Source: Pogonophryne albipinna
Lineage: Eukaryota; Chordata; Actinopteri; Perciformes; Artedidraconidae
Length of the DNA: 64,000 nucleotides
NCBI GenBank assembly: GCA_028583405.1
Contig: JAPTMU010000155.1
Coordinates: 248,663 to 312,662 of the forward strand
Reading direction: 5' to 3'
This document shows positions 25,901-34,706 of the stretch, in pieces. The position numbers and the translations under genes are program-made. The notes beneath the pieces are model-generated. The model had not been told where the DNA came from. It made no database searches and saw only the letters and a list, made by a program, of their open reading frames with translations. Numbering within the stretch: the stretch's first letter is position 1; each line of letters begins with the position of its first letter.

Positions 25901-28900
25901 ATCTTCAGTAGACTGGACTACTGCAATGGTGTCTTCACAGGTCTCACTAAAAAATCTATTAGAAAGCTGCAGCTGATTCAGAACGCCGCTGCTCGAGTCC
26001 TCACTAACACTAAGAAAGTGGATCACATCACTCCTGTTCTGAAGTCTTTACACTGGCTTCCTGTGTGTCAAAGAATAGATTTCAAAATACTGCTGCTGGT
26101 TTATAAAGCACTGAATGGTTTAGGCCCAAAATACATTTCTGACCTCCTGCTAAATTATGAACCATCCAGATCTCTCAGGTCTTCAGGGACTAGTCAGCTT
26201 TCTGTCCCCAGAGTCAGAACTAAACATGGTAAAGCAGCGTTCAGTTATTATGCTCCAAATATCTGGAGCAAACTCCCAGAAACCTGCAGGTCCGCTGCAA
26301 CTCTTACTACTTTTAAATCCAGGCTGAAGACTTTTCTTTTTGTCGCTGCTTTTAATTGAACTATTCATATCTTAGACTGCACTGTAACTTTTATCCATGT
26401 ATTTTTTCTTTTAATGTTTATTTTATTCACTTTTTAATGATTTTAAATGCCATTTTCTTAATGTCTTTCATTTTTTGTAAAGCACTTTGAATTGCCTTGT
26501 GTTGAAAAGTGCTATATAAATAAACTTGCCTTGCCTTGCCTTAAATCTAACAATGCTACATCATTGATTCCCATTGACTTACACTTACAAATGATCCTGT
26601 CACTCTTCCAGGTTAAGTTAGTGTTATTATAGATTTAAATGATTTGATTCTTACCTGCTCCTGCCTCTGCTCCTCCAGCTGGTGCAGCTGGTGCCGCTGG
26701 CTTTGGGGCGGGGGGCGGTGCTGAAGAATATTAATTATTGTTATATTTAGACATAATTCAACAAGTCATTACTCTGCTGTTAGTCATTCATAAGTAGATA
26801 TTGTAAATCATGTAATGTATGTTTGTGTGGGTCTGAATCTGAAGGAATGCTTGCTACACATTTTTCTTTTAATGTTACGCCATTTTTCTTACTTATCCAT
26901 TGACTTCCATTCATTTCCGTATGCTATTATCTTGTATTGATAAAGTAATATGCATAAGACTGAAAACCTGATATAGTCACGGATTATACATCACAGGTTT
27001 CAAGTTTTCTTAATGCCTTTAAATTGTAGAATATTAATGGAAGTCAATGGAGATACAACATTTTCTGGCAATTATCATTTTTTTTATTCAAAAGACGGAT
27101 CACAATATTTGTTATCTTTTTCAAGGAATTTGCAGATAAATATATCGGGTTTATGAGACGCTGAGTCCCAAAAAGAAGAAAAAGTTTTGTTTTTTTAAAG
27201 TATTTTGTATTGTACTTACATGGTTTACTTGTGTCATCATCACCCAAAGCATCAGCTAGATCGAAGTCCTGAGAAAGGACTACTGTTCAGAGAGGACAGA
27301 GGGACAGACAGAAGACATGTTACATTCAATCTGACAAATAACACCAAAAGGGACTCAACACATGCTGTAGAGTGTGGATATCTTCTGTCTGATGTAGGCT
27401 CTTTGGTAGATGTGTGACCACTTTACTGATGAGTTCCCAGGCCCTGCCAGTGTTACTGTGTGTCACACAGTTTGGTGCCAAACTGGGCCCAGAGTGCACT
27501 AATCGGCACTATTTGTTGTCTGGGTTGCAAAACGGAGATCATTTACCAGACGGGACACAAAAGCAGAGACAAACAAACACTAGCTATCTTCATTGGCTGC
27601 CAGTCACAAACAAGCACGGTGTGTGTGCCTAACCCTAGATTGGAACTAACAGAAATTATACTTTCATCACCATTGTAGCTGAATATGCTATGACTACATA
27701 ACACAATTAAATAGAATCACTACTTTAAACGGACACATACAAAAACAAATTGTAACGATACTCCATAGCATGCAGTACAATTTAAAATGTATTTATTGTG
27801 CATAATTGAAGAAGACTCGTTTCCCAGATTACACGTCAAACATACTAATCATGTACACTACTTGTAATTCTGATTTATGCTGTAGATTCACTCTGCTCCA
27901 CCCTTTCTATCTATTTTTAATCTAGTCTTTTTCTTCCTCGGCTGTCACACCTGGGAATCAATTCTTATCTTGGAGCCGCAGTCGAGGCTTCATGCTTCTT
28001 ACCCATGCTAGGGCACATTTCAAACTGCTCCTTTTAATGATTTTTTTGGCATTTCTCCTCTATTCAATAGTCTACAGAAAAGGCAGACAGGGAAGGTTGC
28101 GAGAGAGCAAGTACAACATGTACAAAGGCACCCAGCTACTTTAGAATCGACTGAGGAACATTTCAATTATCGACCCTCAGGCAAGGTGTCCCCAAGGACG
28201 TAAAATGCTGAATGGGTTGGCTCCATAACACCCGAGGAACTTCAGTTACATTACCAGACGTTGAAGAATTTAATAAAATTGTAAAGGTAATAAAGACTTC
28301 CCTACCATTGCCATTTTCTTGAATGAGCTCCAAGCTGCCATTAGGGAAACTAGCTATGTAATAACCATCAAGAGTTTTACTGCACATCTGTGCAGTAAAA
28401 CTCTATGGGTTCAGATGTTCCACTCTGAGCTTCTGCTATAGTGTATTGTCCTGTTCTAGAGACAGTGCATGCAAGCCTTGGTGGTGTAGTTACCGGTACT
28501 CAGATTATAAATCTAATTTAGGAGGGGATATAATTGAAAGAAACTAATTTGTACAACATGTTATCTGACCACATTCACAACTAATTGAAATAGACAAGTA
28601 AAAGAGCTGCAACAATAAGTCCATTAATTGATTAGTAGTCCTGCTTTTCGTAGTTTTAAAATCGTGTTTAACTCATTATTTTTGGGTTTTAGACTGTCGT
28701 AACAAGGATTGGGACATTAAGAAACTGAAATAGATTTGTTTTATTTGTTTGATATTTGTTTATATAGACTAAACTCAAGAATGTAATTGGCAGATAAATT
28801 GATAGAAGAAATAAAAGCTCTAATAACAGCCCTATAACAAAAATGCAACCAAATCTCCCAGAAAGGTTTCCATTCATGTTGCATTGTGGGTTTTGTAGGC

Positions 28901-31900
28901 ACCAGGTTCTGACAAGGGAAAACAATTTGTGGCTCAAGAAGACCCTTTTTCTTGTTCTGCTACAATATCCTTTTTCTTCTTAACTGTTCATTTTAACTCT
29001 AGTTCTACGGAGTGCGACTCTGAATCAGTGCAGTTCTCTATTCAAATGAGGTTAGGCATAACATAGGGCTGCTCGATTATGGCAAAAATCATAATCTCGA
29101 TTATTTGGGTCAATAATTGATATCACGATTATTAAAAACGATTATCCATTTACACTGAACAAAAATATAAATGCAACACTTTTGTTTTTGCTCCCATTTT
29201 TCATGAGATGAACTCAAAGATCTAAAACATTTTCTATATACACAAAATAACCATTTCTCTCAAATATTGTTCACAAATCTGAAAAAATCTGTGATAATGA
29301 GCACTTCTCCTTTGCCGAGATAATCCATCCCACCTCACAGGTGTGGCATATCAAGATGCTGATTAGACAGCATGATTATTGCACAGGTGTGCCTTAGGCT
29401 GGCCACAATAAAAGGCCACTCTAAAATGTTCAGTTTTATCACACAGCACAGTGCCACAGATGTCGCAAGTTTTGAGGGAGCGTGCAATTGGCATGCTGAC
29501 AGCAGGAATGTCCACCAGAGCTGTTGCCCGTGAATTGAATGTTCATTTCTCTACCATAAGCCGTCTCCAAAGGCGTTTCAGAGAATTTGGCAGTACATCC
29601 AACCGGCCTCACAACCGCAGACCACGTGTAACCACACCAGCCCAGGACCTCCACATCCAGCATGTTCACTTCCAAGATCGTCTGAGACCAGCCACTTGGA
29701 CAGCTGCTGCAACAATCGGTTTGCATAACCAAAGAATTTCTGCACAAACTGTCAGAAACCGTCTCAGGGAAGCTCATCTGCATGCTCGTCGTCCTCATCG
29801 GGGTCTTGACCTGACTCCGGTTCGTCATCGTAACCGACTTGAGTGGGCAAATGCTCACATTCGATGGCGTCTGGCACGTTGGAGAGGTGTTCTCTTCACG
29901 GATGAATCCCGGTTTTCACTGTTCAGGGCAGATGGCAGACAGCGTGTGTGGCGTCGTGTGGGTGAGCGGTTTTCTGATGTCAATGTTGTGAATCGAGTGG
30001 CCCATGGTGGTGGTGGGGTTATGGTATGGGCAGGCGTATGTTATGGACGACGAACACAGGTGCATGTTATTGATGGCATTGTGAATGCACAGAGATACCG
30101 TGACGAGATCCTGAGGCCCATTGTTGTGCCATTCATCCACGACCATCACCTCATGTTGCAGCATGATAATGCACGGCCCCATGTTGCAAGGATCTGTACA
30201 CAATTCCTGGAGGCTGAAAACATCCCAGTTCTTGCATGGCCAGCATACTCACCGGACATGTCACCCATTGAGCATGTTTGGGATGCTCTGGATCGGCGTG
30301 TATGACAGCGTGTTCCAGTTCCTGCCAATATCCAGCAACTTCGCACAGCCATTGAAGAGGAGTGGACCAACATTCCACAGGCCACAATCAACAACCTGAT
30401 CAACTCTATGTGAAGGAGATGTGTTGCACTGCGTGAGGCAAATGGTGGTCACACCAGATACTGACTGGTTTTCGGACCCCCCAGACCCCCCCAATAAAGC
30501 AAAACTGCACGTTTCAGAGTGGTCTTTTATTGTGGCCAGCCTAAGGCACACCTGTGCAATAATCATGCTGTCTAATCAGCATCTTGATATGCCACACCTG
30601 TGAGGTGGGATGGATTATCTCGGCAAAGTTGAAGTGCTCACTATCACAGATTTTTTCAGATTTGTGAACAATATTTGAGAGAAATGGTTATTTTGTGTAT
30701 ATAGAAAATGTTTTAGATCTTTGAGTTCATCTCATGAAAAATGGGAGCAAAAACAAAAGTGTTGCATTTATATTTTTGTTCAGTGTACTTTGAAAACATC
30801 CATTTATTGAAAAAAAAAATGTGAACAGTATGTTTTTAACAGTTGATCACCCTGAACTTTAAGTATAATTCAACTGAAAAACCAATAAAAAAAATTGAAT
30901 AAAATAATCGTTTTATTTCGATTATGTTGTTTTCATAATCGTTGGAAGCCAAAATCGTAATTGCAATTAAAATACGATTAATCGAGCAGCCCTAGCATAA
31001 CACTGATTAGGTAATAAAAACGTGCACACTCTGACAGGACCTTCTGTGTGCATTTCTGATGTGCCACAGGACCATTCACCACCCTGACCTTGACATATTA
31101 CTTCCCGCAGCCTACAGACCCCCCTCCTTCCTGCTGCCCCACCCACCTACCGCCCAAGGGCAAGGGTACCAGCCAGATGTGACCAATCAGAATAACTCGT
31201 ACCGCTTCCTTCATTTTTGGGTCAACAGCAATCCCTGGACCCATGTTACGGTAGGTAAAAAAGCTCCAGTCACTGAGGTTAACTGATTTTAGATTTAGGC
31301 AAAAGAGAGCATTAGGAATCCATGTACTCTGCAATAAAAGATACCAAAAAAACAGGTGTAAAGTCTAAAAAGTTAAGGGTGGAGACTGAGATTCTGCCTA
31401 CATCCAAACCCAAAATCTTTGCCAGATTAACTCAACACTAATATAACTTTTTTTATAAGTGATACTTGACATCACTTGACACTTGTAATTGTATTCCTAA
31501 ACCCAACATTTGGCTAGAAAATGTATTCACATAATTAGCATCTAATTTGCATAGTAGCATTTCATTAACTAGCTGGCTGCTGGTTGGGTTTTTTTGATTG
31601 CCACAACCAGGTGAATCTTTTATGACTACAGCTTTTCAGTCAGTCCATACCTTAAAATATGGGTTGCCATGCAGACCTTAGAATGAAAAAATACCTCCTA
31701 AAAAGCAATCAAATGAACACCTGCTTGTATTGGATTAGTGATTTAAGGCGAGTACAATTGTAGAGTGAGGACATGTGCTACCGTTAAACCGAATGAACTC
31801 ATCTGCTTTAAAATTGTTCACCTTTTAGTGACTAACTTTCCATATTAATAAGCACTGAGAGTGACATCATTGTCAGCATGGCATGTGCTGCTGCAAACCA

Positions 31901-32344
31901 GACAGGAAGGGCGGGTGGTGCCCCATCACTTTCATCTATAATCATTCATTCAGATCGAAAAAATAAAATAAAAAACATATTAAAGCTTGAATTACTGTCC
32001 CATTTGAAAGAAAACTGTATAATCATAATCATGCATGTAGTAATGTGGAATTACTTAATTTATTACAGCTCAACATCAGTAATATGTGGAGCAAATGGAG
32101 CCACAAAATTAAGCTTCAAAAATGATATATAACGTAAATAATTAGAAAAAATGTATGTATATAATAATAATTTGTATGTTCTCTCTTAACGTCGACTCCC
32201 AGGTCGGTAGACCGTTACTTGGCCTAGAATCAGTGTGCGGCACAAAAGGCGGAACGTGCACGTGCAGACAAAGCGTTACCCACCTTCCAGAGGGAGCAGC
32301 AGCGCGAGGAGCAGCGGGAGGGACCACAGAGAGCGGGAAGCCAT
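7220..32344 (-). CDS. cd99l2: CD99/CD99L2-family membrane glycoprotein gene, eight exons
   Basis: CD99-family proteins are small O-glycosylated type I surface proteins acting in cell adhesion and leukocyte passage between endothelial cells. Coding exons on the minus strand: 32344-32284, 27282-27220, 26720-26655, 10965-10873, 9444-9364, 7697-7629, 7545-7501 and 7419-7300 (or on to 7220). All junctions are phase 1 and GT-AG. The product has a 20-residue signal peptide, a DFDLADALGDDD module, Pro/Ala and Thr/Lys/Pro linkers, a second YFDLSDAL module, an ISDNDLEE acidic block, then the transmembrane segment GTIAGIVSAVAMALVGAITS and YQKKKLCF. Exon 8 either splices at 7300|7299 to an unseen exon, as family phase suggests, or reads on to TAG at 7220-7222. 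The helix resembles CD99L2 and the YQKKKLCF motif resembles CD99, so the paralogue call is tentative. Intron 3 is 15.7 kb because of two transposon insertions. Confidence 0.8.
7501..7697 (-). CDS. cd99l2: CD99-family exons 6 (7697-7629) and 7 (7545-7501)
   Basis: Exon 6 (69 bp, acceptor TTTTCAG, donor AAAG|GTAATG) encodes GVISDNDLEEVGKDDTYKPD, an acidic juxtamembrane block like the S-D-x-D-L-E block of CD99L2. Exon 7 (45 bp, acceptor TTCACAG, donor AATG|GTGTGT) encodes GGRGDDQINPREDNN. Both are phase 1. The short RGD in exon 7 is visible, but nothing here shows that it binds integrins. Confidence 0.8.
7698..9363. other. Intron 5 of the CD99-family gene, with a palindromic MITE
   Basis: Mostly AT-rich unique sequence. 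About 8864-9016 is an inverted repeat with arms built on AAATGTATTATGTCAA and its complement. A second copy of this family lies in the arrb2 locus near 41498-41690. A purine/G-rich run (AGTGGGGGTGGGGGAGG) lies near 8537. Nothing else is recognised. Confidence 0.5.
9364..9444 (-). CDS. cd99l2: CD99-family exon 5, second acidic module
   Basis: An 81-bp exon with acceptor CCACAG and donor GGAG|GTGGGA. It encodes AADYFDLSDALDPNNDIGGK followed by DKNKGQG, a repeat of the aspartate-rich D-L-S-D-A-L module found in exon 2. Confidence 0.8.
9638..10062. mobile_element. piggyBac-like MITE
   Basis: Ends CCCTCCTGTC (from 9642) and GACAGGAGGG (to 10058) are complementary. Each is followed inward by a GGTCAGATTTGACC-like motif. 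The flanks are TTAT on the left and TTAA on the right, close to the TTAA duplication of piggyBac transposons. No ORF is present. It lies in intron 4 of the CD99-family gene. Confidence 0.7.
10415..10800. mobile_element. TTAA MITE, intact copy
   Basis: TTAA direct repeats (10415-10418 and 10797-10800) bound a 378-bp palindromic element beginning AGGTGGGGTAGG and ending CCTACCACACCT. It is a near full-length inverted repeat, with a small symmetric centre near 10608-10625 (TTTTAGCCGGGCCGGCTAAAA). Related pieces occur inside the Maverick element (12055-12224, 14458-14590, 15330-15460 and 20003-20177) and in an arrb2 intron (about 42925-43323). Confidence 0.85.
10873..10965 (-). CDS. cd99l2: CD99-family exon 4, Thr/Lys/Pro linker
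   Basis: A 93-bp exon with acceptor TGTGCAG and donor CAG|GTGAGA. It encodes GFDSIGDITTITTKAPSKAV followed by TKAPFKPKPKP, resembling the threonine-rich linker of CD99L2. It lies 81 bp from the Maverick insertion (left duplication at 11041). Confidence 0.8.
11200..11480. repeat. Short tandem repeat near the left end of the Maverick derivative
   Basis: Units of about 63 bp carry GTAGGTGTGGAATGCCCCCC, AGGGTAGTGCCTTTG and a TTTGATGTG spacer. The left arm has two close copies. The right arm (about 20800-20960) has three, so the arms differ by one unit. Confidence 0.8.
12231..12271. repeat. (AC)n microsatellite, left arm
   Basis: About 20 dinucleotide units. The right-arm counterpart at 19925-19989 has about 32 units. 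This is one of the few length differences between the arms. Confidence 0.9.
12601..13410 (+). pseudogene. Maverick integrase pseudogene, left arm
   Basis: A DDE-type integrase of the Polinton class that would join element ends to target DNA. Visible blocks: YYTPSNPGSLGGVD at the start, FQADLCDMQSLSKYNDG with the first catalytic aspartate, a TDAGKEFFN block with the second, VVERFNRMLKTKMWRY with the catalytic glutamate, then DVLPELIESYNNSYQRSIKM. Two single-base frameshifts break it, an extra T near 12955 and a missing T near 13145, both in T runs. There is no ATG at the 5' end, because a stop at 12598-12600 precedes the frame. The C-terminus stops at 13410 where the satellite-like array begins, so the C-terminal tail domain is missing. 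Confidence 0.88.
13404..14045 (+). repeat. Satellite-like tandem array in the left arm, unit about 165-175 bp
   Basis: About four units share the order TAGTGGTCAGC, ACACAAAGTGTATCTTTCAG, AAGCATAAATCAGTCAAATG, CAGCCTTCACTGAAATAGCC and AGTCAGAATCCTAACGAAAT. The array begins exactly where the integrase frame ends. The short ORFs inside are by-products of the repeat. The same repeat recurs inverted in the core and in the right arm. Confidence 0.85.
15825..16255. repeat. Tandem repeat, unit about 127 bp, about 3.5 copies
   Basis: Each unit contains CCGCCTTAAGAGACACTATT, CCATTTTCACCC, CTCTGGTTCT and TCTGACTCTGGAGGAATGTA, and ends in a GGGGACT run. Copies begin near 15827, 15953, 16083 and 16211. 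No ORF spans it. Confidence 0.8.
16250..17080 (-). repeat. Satellite-like tandem array in the Maverick core
   Basis: About five units of the same repeat as in the arms, in minus orientation (complement motifs GCTGACCACTACCATGA, AGATACACTTT, TTTGACAGATTTATGCTTAA). Units vary more here than in the arms, which fits an older or unhomogenised array. Confidence 0.8.
18165..18795 (-). repeat. Satellite-like tandem array in the right arm
   Basis: Reverse-complement twin of the left-arm array at 13404-14045. It has the same number and order of units and ends at the right-arm integrase truncation point. Confidence 0.85.
18786..19595 (-). pseudogene. Maverick integrase pseudogene, right arm
   Basis: Reverse-complement twin of the left-arm integrase. 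The same blocks, both frameshifts and the same truncation point are present. The predicted fragments are the same length (116, 64 and 91 residues) and identical in sequence to those of the left arm. Shared damage means that the arms were copied from one already broken gene, or were homogenised afterwards. Confidence 0.88.
19925..19989. repeat. (GT)n microsatellite, right arm
   Basis: The expanded counterpart of the left-arm (AC)n tract. Confidence 0.9.
21731..23314 (+). CDS. LINE ORF1 protein with SGNH/GDSL-type esterase-like domain
   Basis: An open frame of 527 residues. Residues 1-200 are basic and low in order, beginning with a short possible coiled stretch (FQKRIQKMAVLEMKMQRLEV). Residues of about 208-375 form an SGNH hydrolase-like fold: LIVGDSAVRDV carries the block I serine, VVLHIGTNDVM the block III G-x-N-D motif, and SGPLPPVRRG follows. 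The C-terminal third is rich in proline and serine. CR1-superfamily ORF1 proteins are known to carry such esterase domains. Their exact role is unsettled, but they act in the ribonucleoprotein. The frame is intact, which fits a young insertion. Confidence 0.82.
   Translation: MPPFSTDDFQKRIQKMAVLEMKMQRLEVNVEVNGLCRGNDTTLPVLQNNGKGYANPQLVSSYKDSKEQDGCVLGNKSTSGSPPWNSLGAKPKSKSFPWDLGGRITGRAQRSEICDATGWPALLSPRKSASSTPIHTRRQPWTAAKGRITNNPPKPPSVPIQKRYAPLTESQRSLSDDLDNLSSSHSRVRTNSYSKSKRLEGKLTTGPETLIVGDSAVRDVKGLCSKNNTKVLCFPKDVVSDLAEKILHIGAEHPTVKNVVLHIGTNDVMKQESEVLKEDFKCLLETVSSLNAEVFISGPLPPVRRGVERFSRLFALNTWLSTVCTDHSVHFNFFWDRRHLFKANGVCLNKSGVKLFISNIFNCLRHQSVPSAKDKRQEESKQEKDTTHRAENPEEVSLHPPEECSDYGRPMTQMEESPLPVTLPVNALEDTLHSSPSSLYSPLTLSPSPTPLEFDDHMKARRRVGSMSFTPTPQRRPPKSPKQRCAPSPPAYSVALTLPSHDERSRVVGPPSPSKPDRDVCVQNAAN
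23369..26359 (+). pseudogene. LINE ORF2: endonuclease and reverse transcriptase, one nonsense codon
   Basis: ORF2 nicks target DNA and primes reverse transcription there. It starts at ATG 23369, 54 bp after ORF1. The APE-type endonuclease shows ALLNVRSLAGK, FLTETWIEQ, GGGVAILF, IYRPPK, IFGDFNIHVD and SDHS. The single in-frame TGA is at 24233-24235, between endonuclease and RT, and the same frame continues to 26359. The RT shows [59 protein letters not shown] and SYADDTQIY with the catalytic YADD. The total is about 997 codons, close to full length for the clade. A TGA in a CpG-decay context is plausible but not proven. Confidence 0.88.
26655..26720 (-). CDS. cd99l2: CD99-family exon 3, Pro/Ala-rich linker
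   Basis: A 66-bp exon with acceptor TTCTTCAG and donor CAG|GTAAGA. It encodes SPPPAPKPAAPAAPAGG and a short GAEAGAG tail, an extracellular low-complexity linker likely to be O-glycosylated. It lies only about 120 bp from the LINE 3' end. Confidence 0.8.
27220..27282 (-). CDS. cd99l2: CD99-family exon 2, first acidic module
   Basis: Acceptor CTGAACAG|TAG and donor CAT|GTAAGT bound a 63-bp exon. In phase with exon 1 it reads VVLSQDFDLADALGDDDTSK and ends in a split serine codon. A nearer acceptor (TTTCTCAG|GAC) would give a frame with a stop, so the upstream acceptor is preferred. Confidence 0.8.
27283..29055. other. CD99-family intron 1, proximal part
   Basis: No exon or clear transposon was recognised. 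A perfect 16-bp inverted repeat with a 2-nt loop lies at 28371-28404. The sequence is otherwise AT-rich and without features that can be supported. Confidence 0.5.
29151..30787 (+). mobile_element. Tc1-type transposon with TA target duplication
   Basis: Terminal inverted repeats of about 265 bp start CACTGAACAAAAATATAAAT (29153) and end with the complement at 30785, flanked by TA (29151-29152 and 30786-30787). The repeats remain highly similar. The element encloses a transposase with two in-frame stops. Confidence 0.93.
29460..30464 (+). pseudogene. Tc1 transposase, DD34E, two nonsense codons
   Basis: A cut-and-paste transposase that excises and inserts at TA. The start chosen is ATG 29460 (MSQVLRERAIG). 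Residues 1-110 form the paired-like DNA-binding region (MSTRAVARELNVHFSTISRL is its first helix-turn-helix). Catalytic residues are present: FTDESRFS, HDNARPH and SPIEHVWD, with D-34-E spacing, plus the glycine-rich HGGGGVMVWAG. TGA codons lie at 30303-30305 and 30411-30413. The frame continues otherwise to a stop at 30462-30464, giving 334 codons in all. Both stops lie after the catalytic core. The intact frame up to that point suggests recent inactivation. Confidence 0.9.
31003..32283. other. CD99-family intron 1, distal part
   Basis: No coding segment is supported. Unique AT-rich sequence with no clear repeat, becoming GC-rich toward exon 1 from about 32200. Confidence 0.4.
32284..32344 (-). 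CDS. cd99l2: CD99-family exon 1, signal peptide
   Basis: ATG at 32344 opens MASRSLWSLPLLLALLLPLE, a textbook signal peptide with one early arginine and a leucine-rich core. The exon ends in phase 1 with donor AAG|GTGGGT. This start is chosen because no longer in-frame N-terminus is needed and the signal peptide follows it directly. The surrounding 32240-32520 is GC-richer than its neighbours, fitting a promoter-proximal first exon. Confidence 0.85.
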
Positions 32345-34706
32345 GACTCCGGTCTTTCACACACAAACAGCCGGTACAGAGTGAGAATACAGCGGGTAAA
32401 GCAGCTGGCCTGTCACCGTTCCGTTAGTCTCAGCCTGCGGTTCAGATCACTCTCACAGCCGCATACAAGGCGTTCACTATGGCTCCTGTGGCACTCCCAC
32501 TCAGACCCACTTCCTGCCACACCTTTCAAAGTAAAACTGCCACACAAAAGCAGTGAACAATGCTCAATAAATCTAAATTATTTTCATAGTAAATGATGAA
32601 GTTATTTATCATATCGTGCAATTAAATGTCCCTTTAATAAATTATTAAGATGTATAAAACACTCGGATTTGAACAATACTTTGATAGTTAATGATGAACA
32701 CCAGTTATGCTACTTTATACTTCTACTCCCATGTATTTTGTAATATGTTTTACTTAAAATATGTCTATACTTTTACTCAAGGAAAGGCTCTAAGCCTGTG
32801 TACCTCTCATGCATTAGCATTGTGTTCACAGAGGAACCCATTCCATTTTCTTTTACACATTTAGGCTAGTGAAGGACTAATATTCTAACATTTGGGAAGG
32901 AAGAAATTATATATATTTCAGAGAAACCTATCTGACCCATATGTTTGACAGGAAATTAAGCTAATGTTATCCAAAAATGACCTTATTACTTTACAGAGAG
33001 AGATTTATCCTCAAAACCGTATGGATGTTTTATTTTCAATAACTGGATACGTTATCCATTAAAAAAAAATCAATGAAAAGAGATTTGTGTTTCCTTCCAT
33101 TTTTCGTCTTGGGAAACCTCCGATTTATGTTATGACCCTTTGGAGGGGTCCAACCCCTAGTTTGGGAACCATCATTATATCAAATTAAAATCAGTTCCAT
33201 CTTGAGATGACTGTTAACAATGTACTTTTACTTAAGCAGGTCTTTTATTGTAATTGAGTAGTCCAACATTGTTATAGGCATGCTTTAACATAAGGACCTG
33301 AGTTATTCCACCATTGTTTCAAGTACAATACCTCAGAAATCTGTTAAGGTAGTTTAAAGTTGGAATGTAACAAAGAATACATAATCAAAGACAGTAGACT
33401 AATAGGACTACAATTTTGAGTTGAGTCTTTTCTTTTCATAACACTTTATACTTCCTATACGATATGAGGGAAATATGTTTAGCTTTTTACTCATTTATCT
33501 AACCTCTTTACTTACATTACAAATGAATTATGAAGAGTTTGAATATAGGAACCTTTATTTGTATTATAGTCACTTAATTCCTACAAAACATGGCATGGTT
33601 CCGACTACTTAAAATGTACGAGTTTTCTTGTTATATACTTCCCAACATTTTAAGCATTTATATGTTTTATTTTGTTCTTGTTTTTTTTTTGGCTGGACAC
33701 AACATTGTGCAATTGTCCCTTTGTTTTGTTTTTTAATTGTGATGACAATTGTTAATATTTTCTAAATGTGACAAGCCAGAGCCAGACAATCAATCGATTA
33801 TTAGAGAAAAACAATTCCATAATGAACATAATCATTAGTTGCAGTCTGATTAAAAAAAGTAAAAGAATAGCTTCATCTCAACTCACTACCACAGTTAATC
33901 TTTAAATGGGCCATCATATGTAAATATTTGTGGAAAATTAATTGATTGGTATTTCCTACATTACGCCTAAATTACACTGTTATTACACCCAAATTACACC
34001 AATATTCCACAGTAATTAAACTCTAAAAACACCCATATTACACATTCATACACCCCTATTACACTCATGTTACACTATTATTACACCCAACACTGTTATT
34101 AAACCAATATTATATTGTATTAGACCCATATTACACCTATGTAACCTCATTATTACAACCCATTTTACCCATGGACACACTACACAGCCTGTCAAGTGAC
34201 CATATCCCCCAGGATCCCGAAATCATTTAAGGATTAAATCATGCTTTTCTAGATTAATGCATGAATAATCATAACCAAATATATAATATTCACATGAGAC
34301 TTTTTCTTTATTTTAGCCTAATAATTACATGTTCCTAATTATACTGTCATGCATAGGCTATATCATTTTCAAAGCAGGTTTTCTTTGACTTAAAACATGT
34401 TATTTTTACAGTGTGGAATCAGTAACTGATCTGAATACTTCATCCACCACTTGTATGTTTTGGATTAAATGTACTTAACCACCACTTTTTATTATTACTA
34501 GTAGAGCGTTTGCATTGCAGGTGTATTATAGCATCTTGAGTGATTGTGGTGTCCATCATATTAATTGTGGGCGTGGCTTGTTCCCCAAACTGCGGAAACA
34601 GGCTGATTTATTCCAAAAAGCTGCCAGTAGCAGTAGCAGCGGACACACTGGAGCGAGACAGGCAACACACCAGCACACAACAGATACTCCACACAGCTCG
34701 GAGGAG
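32345..34706. promoter_or_regulatory. Divergent intergenic region between the CD99-family gene and arrb2
   Basis: The two start codons face away from each other across about 2.36 kb, so both promoters must lie here unless distant exons exist. The sequence next to the CD99-family start (32345-32520) and next to arrb2 (34560-34706) is GC-richer. The middle is AT-rich. A hAT end remnant (CCCCTAGTTTGGGAACCAT) lies at about 33125-33172. Degenerate ATTACACC-type repeats occupy about 33955-34165. No TATA box or other site can be placed with confidence. Confidence 0.45.
33955..34165. repeat. Degenerate ATTACACC-type simple repeat
   Basis: Many short variants of TTACACC(C)AATATTACAC follow one another with irregular spacing. 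The array is imperfect and old, with no coding potential. Confidence 0.7.

Larger units (their letters stand above)
21250..26540 (+). mobile_element. Near-intact L2/CR1-clade LINE retrotransposon
   Basis: This contains a 5' UTR, ORF1 (21731-23314), ORF2 (23369-26359, one in-frame stop), and a 3' UTR ending in CTATATAAATAAACTTGCC with tandem TTGCC units near 26520-26540. A short tandem repeat instead of a poly(A) tail is characteristic of the L2/CR1 superfamily. The 5' boundary cannot be fixed. It lies after the Maverick right duplication (21243) and before 21731. The element is antisense to the CD99-family gene in its intron 3. Confidence 0.88.
29056..31002. mobile_element. hAT MITE interrupted by a Tc1 element
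   Basis: The 8-bp direct repeat GCATAACA (29056-29063 and 30995-31002) flanks ends TAGGGCTGCTCGATTA (from 29064) and the complement ending at 30994. Inside, ATCGTGATA/CGATTAT-rich arms are characteristic of a common fish hAT MITE. The MITE itself is only about 300 bp. A Tc1 transposon at 29153-30785 accounts for the rest. Confidence 0.9.

Noticed and set aside
27250..27274. Nearer acceptor TTTCTCAG for CD99-family exon 2
   Set aside because: With exon 1 in phase 1 it gives an in-frame stop within a few codons. The upstream acceptor keeps the frame open.
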